Shown here piece after piece: positions 5,338 through 7,092 of a DNA stretch of 7,092 nucleotides; the stretch's first letter is position 1, and each line of letters starts with the position of its first letter. The translations under genes were made by a program, and so were the position numbers. Origin of the DNA: Methylomonas sp. Its GTDB lineage: Bacteria > Pseudomonadota > Gammaproteobacteria > Methylococcales > Methylomonadaceae. The stretch is taken from NCBI GenBank assembly GCA_028688235.1, contig JAQTYP010000176.1:1-7092 (forward strand), given 5' to 3'. Below the pieces are notes generated by a model, which made no database searches, was not told where the DNA came from, and saw nothing but the letters and a program-made list of their open reading frames with translations.

Positions 5338-6768
5338 TCAGCCCTTTACGCAAATCAAAGGCTCCAGCCGGGCGACTTTTCGGGCCAGGCCGGCCCTATC
5401 GGCGACGTCGACCACTGAGCCGACGTCCTTATACGCGCCAGGCGCTTCTTCAGCCACGCCGCGCAACGACGGGCTGCGAATAATGATGCCTTGTTCAGCC
5501 AAATTATCGACAATATTTCGGCCTTGCCATTGTTTGGTCGCCTGATGCCGACTCATCGCCCTGCCTGCGCCGTGACAGGCAGAACCGAAGGCTAGCCCTT
5601 CGCTTTCTTTGGTGCCGCACAGCACGTAGGAACTGGTGCCCATGGAACCGCCTATCAACACCGGCTGGCCGGCATCCCTGAACACGCCGGGCAAATCGGG
5701 ATGTCCCGGTCCAAAGGCCCGGGTCGCGCCCTTGCGGTGCACGAATACGGATTTCATTTGTCCCGCTATCGTGTGCTGCTCCAACTTGCAGGTGTTGTGC
5801 GAGACATCGTACAGCAAATCCAGTTGCAGCCCCGGAAACACCTTCTCCACGGCCTCGCGGGTCAGGTGCGTGATGATCTGCCGATTGGCAAGCGCGCAGT
5901 TGATCGCCGCCCGCATCGCGCCCAGATACTGCTTGCCCAATGGCGAATTCAGCGGCGCGCAAGCCAGCTCGCGGTCGGGTAAGGCTATTTGGTATTGCCC
6001 GGCCGACATTGCCATGTCTTTCAGAAATTCGGTGCCGATCTGGTGGCCCAAGCCTCTGGAGCCGCAATGGATGCTGATCACGACGTCGTCGACCTTAAGC
6101 CCGAAGGTTGCGGCGACCCTTGGCTCGAAAATTTCGGCGACCCGTTGCACTTCCAGATAATGATTGCCTGAACCTAGCGTGCCCATTTCGTCTTTCTGCC
6201 GCTCGCGGGCCTTAGTCGAGACATCGCCCGGCACCGCGCCGGCCATGCGGCCTCTTTCTTCGATGCGGTCCAGGTCGCGTTCCTCGCCGAAGCCTTGATC
6301 CAATGCCCATTGCGCACCGCCCATCAACATGCCATGCATGTTCACGTGATTCAGATGTATGCCGCCCTTGCTGCCGACGCCGGCCGGAACGGCTTTATAC
6401 AAGGCGTCGGCCAAAGCCTGTTTATGCGGCGCAAGCTCGGCGGCAGTTAGACCGGTATGCAAAGTCCTCACACCGCAGGAAATGTCGAAGCCGACGCCGC
6501 CGGCCGACACCACGCCCCCTAGGTCAGGATCGAATGCCGCGACGCCGCCGATTGGAAAGCCGTAGCCCCAATGGGCATCCGGCATCGCATAAGCCGCCTC
6601 GACTATGCCCGGCAAGGCCGCGACATTACTGATCTGCTCGTAGACCTTTTGATCCATGTCGCGTAGCAACGAGGCGTCCGCATAAATAAGCGCCGACACC
6701 CGCATCGCGCCGTGCGGCCTGATTTCCCAGCAGGTTTCGTCGCGTTGTTTCAATTGAGCGATATCCAT
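5338..6768 (-). CDS. rtcB: RNA-splicing ligase RtcB (3'-phosphate/5'-hydroxyl RNA ligase)
   Basis: A cytoplasmic GTP- and Mn2+-dependent RNA ligase that joins RNA 2',3'-cyclic-phosphate or 3'-phosphate ends to 5'-OH ends, in RNA repair (and tRNA splicing in archaea and animals). It is complete at 476 residues, close to the 481 of the Pyrococcus enzyme. The active-site motifs are present in order: D64 (MPDAHWGYGFPIGG), D95 and C98 (GVGFDISCGVR), N202-H203 (GSGNHYLEVQ), H234 (IHCGSRGLGHQ), H324 (DVSHNTCKLE) and H399 (CHGAGRAMSR). H399 corresponds to the histidine that forms the covalent guanylate. The C-terminus ends in VKG, as is usual. No key residue is missing. ATG 6768 is preceded by a good TGAGGA site six bases upstream. 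It lies 45 bp after archease and is probably co-transcribed with it. No rtcA or rtcR is visible here. Confidence 0.96.
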   Translation of the reverse strand: MDIAQLKQRDETCWEIRPHGAMRVSALIYADASLLRDMDQKVYEQISNVAALPGIVEAAYAMPDAHWGYGFPIGGVAAFDPDLGGVVSAGGVGFDISCGVRTLHTGLTAAELAPHKQALADALYKAVPAGVGSKGGIHLNHVNMHGMLMGGAQWALDQGFGEERDLDRIEERGRMAGAVPGDVSTKARERQKDEMGTLGSGNHYLEVQRVAEIFEPRVAATFGLKVDDVVISIHCGSRGLGHQIGTEFLKDMAMSAGQYQIALPDRELACAPLNSPLGKQYLGAMRAAINCALANRQIITHLTREAVEKVFPGLQLDLLYDVSHNTCKLEQHTIAGQMKSVFVHRKGATRAFGPGHPDLPGVFRDAGQPVLIGGSMGTSSYVLCGTKESEGLAFGSACHGAGRAMSRHQATKQWQGRNIVDNLAEQGIIIRSPSLRGVAEEAPGAYKDVGSVVDVADRAGLARKVARLEPLICVKG

Positions 6769-6774
6769 GATTTT

Positions 6775-6780
6775 TCCTCA
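6775..6780 (-). promoter_or_regulatory. Ribosome-binding site of rtcB
   Basis: TGAGGA on the minus strand, six bases before ATG 6768. This is the best Shine-Dalgarno in the window and fixes the rtcB start. Confidence 0.75.
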
Positions 6781-6790
6781 TAGCTTACCG

Positions 6791-6816
6791 TAGCGCCATG
6801 CCAAACCTATGCGCTA
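6791..6816 (-). other. Stem-loop in the archease-rtcB gap
   Basis: TAGCGC and GCGCTA pair perfectly around a 14-base loop. The stem begins with the archease TAG stop. It has 6 bp and no T-run, so it is unlikely to terminate; it might tune the relative expression of the two genes. Confidence 0.3.
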
Positions 6817-7092
6817 CACATCCACGATGCATTGAGCCAACCAGACACCATCGTCGCCTTGTCTGACACTCAGCTCGGTAAAAGTCGCGCCCTTGATCTC
6901 GACGGCGGGCTGATGTTTGGCTGGGTCGACGGTTTCGCCGAAAGCCGTCGCCGACAAATGGCCATCTTGAATGACCACCTTATAACGCCCGAACAACAGC
7001 CGCCGCACCGCCATCTGATAAACCAGTGCGTTGACCCAGCTCAAAAACAGCAATTCGTTATCCTGCGCATCGCACTCGACATTCACCTCGGT
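6814..7092 (-). CDS. Archease, RtcB-activating protein (5' end beyond the window)
   Basis: The last 92 codons of an archease, running off the right edge; complete family members are about 140 residues. Archease assists RtcB by promoting its guanylylation and allowing multiple turnovers. Family marks seen: an acidic stretch then a WxNxLxY block (ECDAQDNELLFLSWVNALVY), RRLLFGRYKV, the mid-domain AFGETVDPAKHQPAVEIKGA, and a C-terminus ending IVDV, whose Asp belongs to the conserved metal-binding end (VDI/VDV). An in-frame GTG at 7086 is internal to the domain and not the true start. The order archease then rtcB, same strand and 45 bp apart, strongly supports the assignment. Confidence 0.88.
   Translation of the reverse strand, partial: TEVNVECDAQDNELLFLSWVNALVYQMAVRRLLFGRYKVVIQDGHLSATAFGETVDPAKHQPAVEIKGATFTELSVRQGDDGVWLAQCIVDV

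Noticed and set aside
5094..5545. Plus-strand open frames opposite the rtcB 3' end
   Set aside because: Antisense to the conserved RtcB C-terminus; translations are Arg/Pro-rich low-quality sequence typical of shadow frames.
4044..7092. A new dehydrogenase-RtcB-archease RNA repair operon
   Set aside because: The dehydrogenase is separated by 328 bp and a gene remnant, has a normal metabolic fold, and nothing in the sequence ties it to RNA; only archease-rtcB is a supported unit.

Overview
This is a 7.1 kb stretch of bacterial chromosome, most likely from a gammaproteobacterium. The protein sequences would suit a methanotroph-like lineage, but nothing here fixes the genus and that is inference. 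All confidently identified genes are housekeeping or ordinary accessory families. I did not find a convincing new multi-gene system. The real oddities are a frameshifted insertion sequence, a dense patch of palindromes, and a gene remnant directly behind rtcB.

Layout. Bases 1-203 carry no clear gene, although one frame is open from the window edge to base 259. A membrane fatty acid desaturase occupies 204-1343 (+). Bases 1344-1935 hold no recognisable gene but several stem-loops, including a perfect 42-bp palindrome at 1631-1672. An 1846-bp insertion sequence lies at 1936-3781. It has near-perfect 18-bp terminal inverted repeats and one ISNCY-like DDE transposase on the minus strand, broken by two compensating single-base frameshifts in A-runs. 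Bases 3782-4043 hold no recognisable gene.

The right half is a minus-strand run of archease (cut by the right edge), rtcB, a short GNAT acetyltransferase-like remnant, and a zinc-dependent medium-chain dehydrogenase. Archease and RtcB are known partners: RtcB is a GTP/Mn2+-dependent RNA ligase, and archease helps activate it and sustain turnover. They are 45 bp apart and look co-transcribed. The dehydrogenase lies 328 bp beyond rtcB in the same direction. A functional link to RNA repair is not evident, and the remnant between them suggests the neighbourhood has been rearranged. The desaturase and the insertion sequence appear independent of this cluster.
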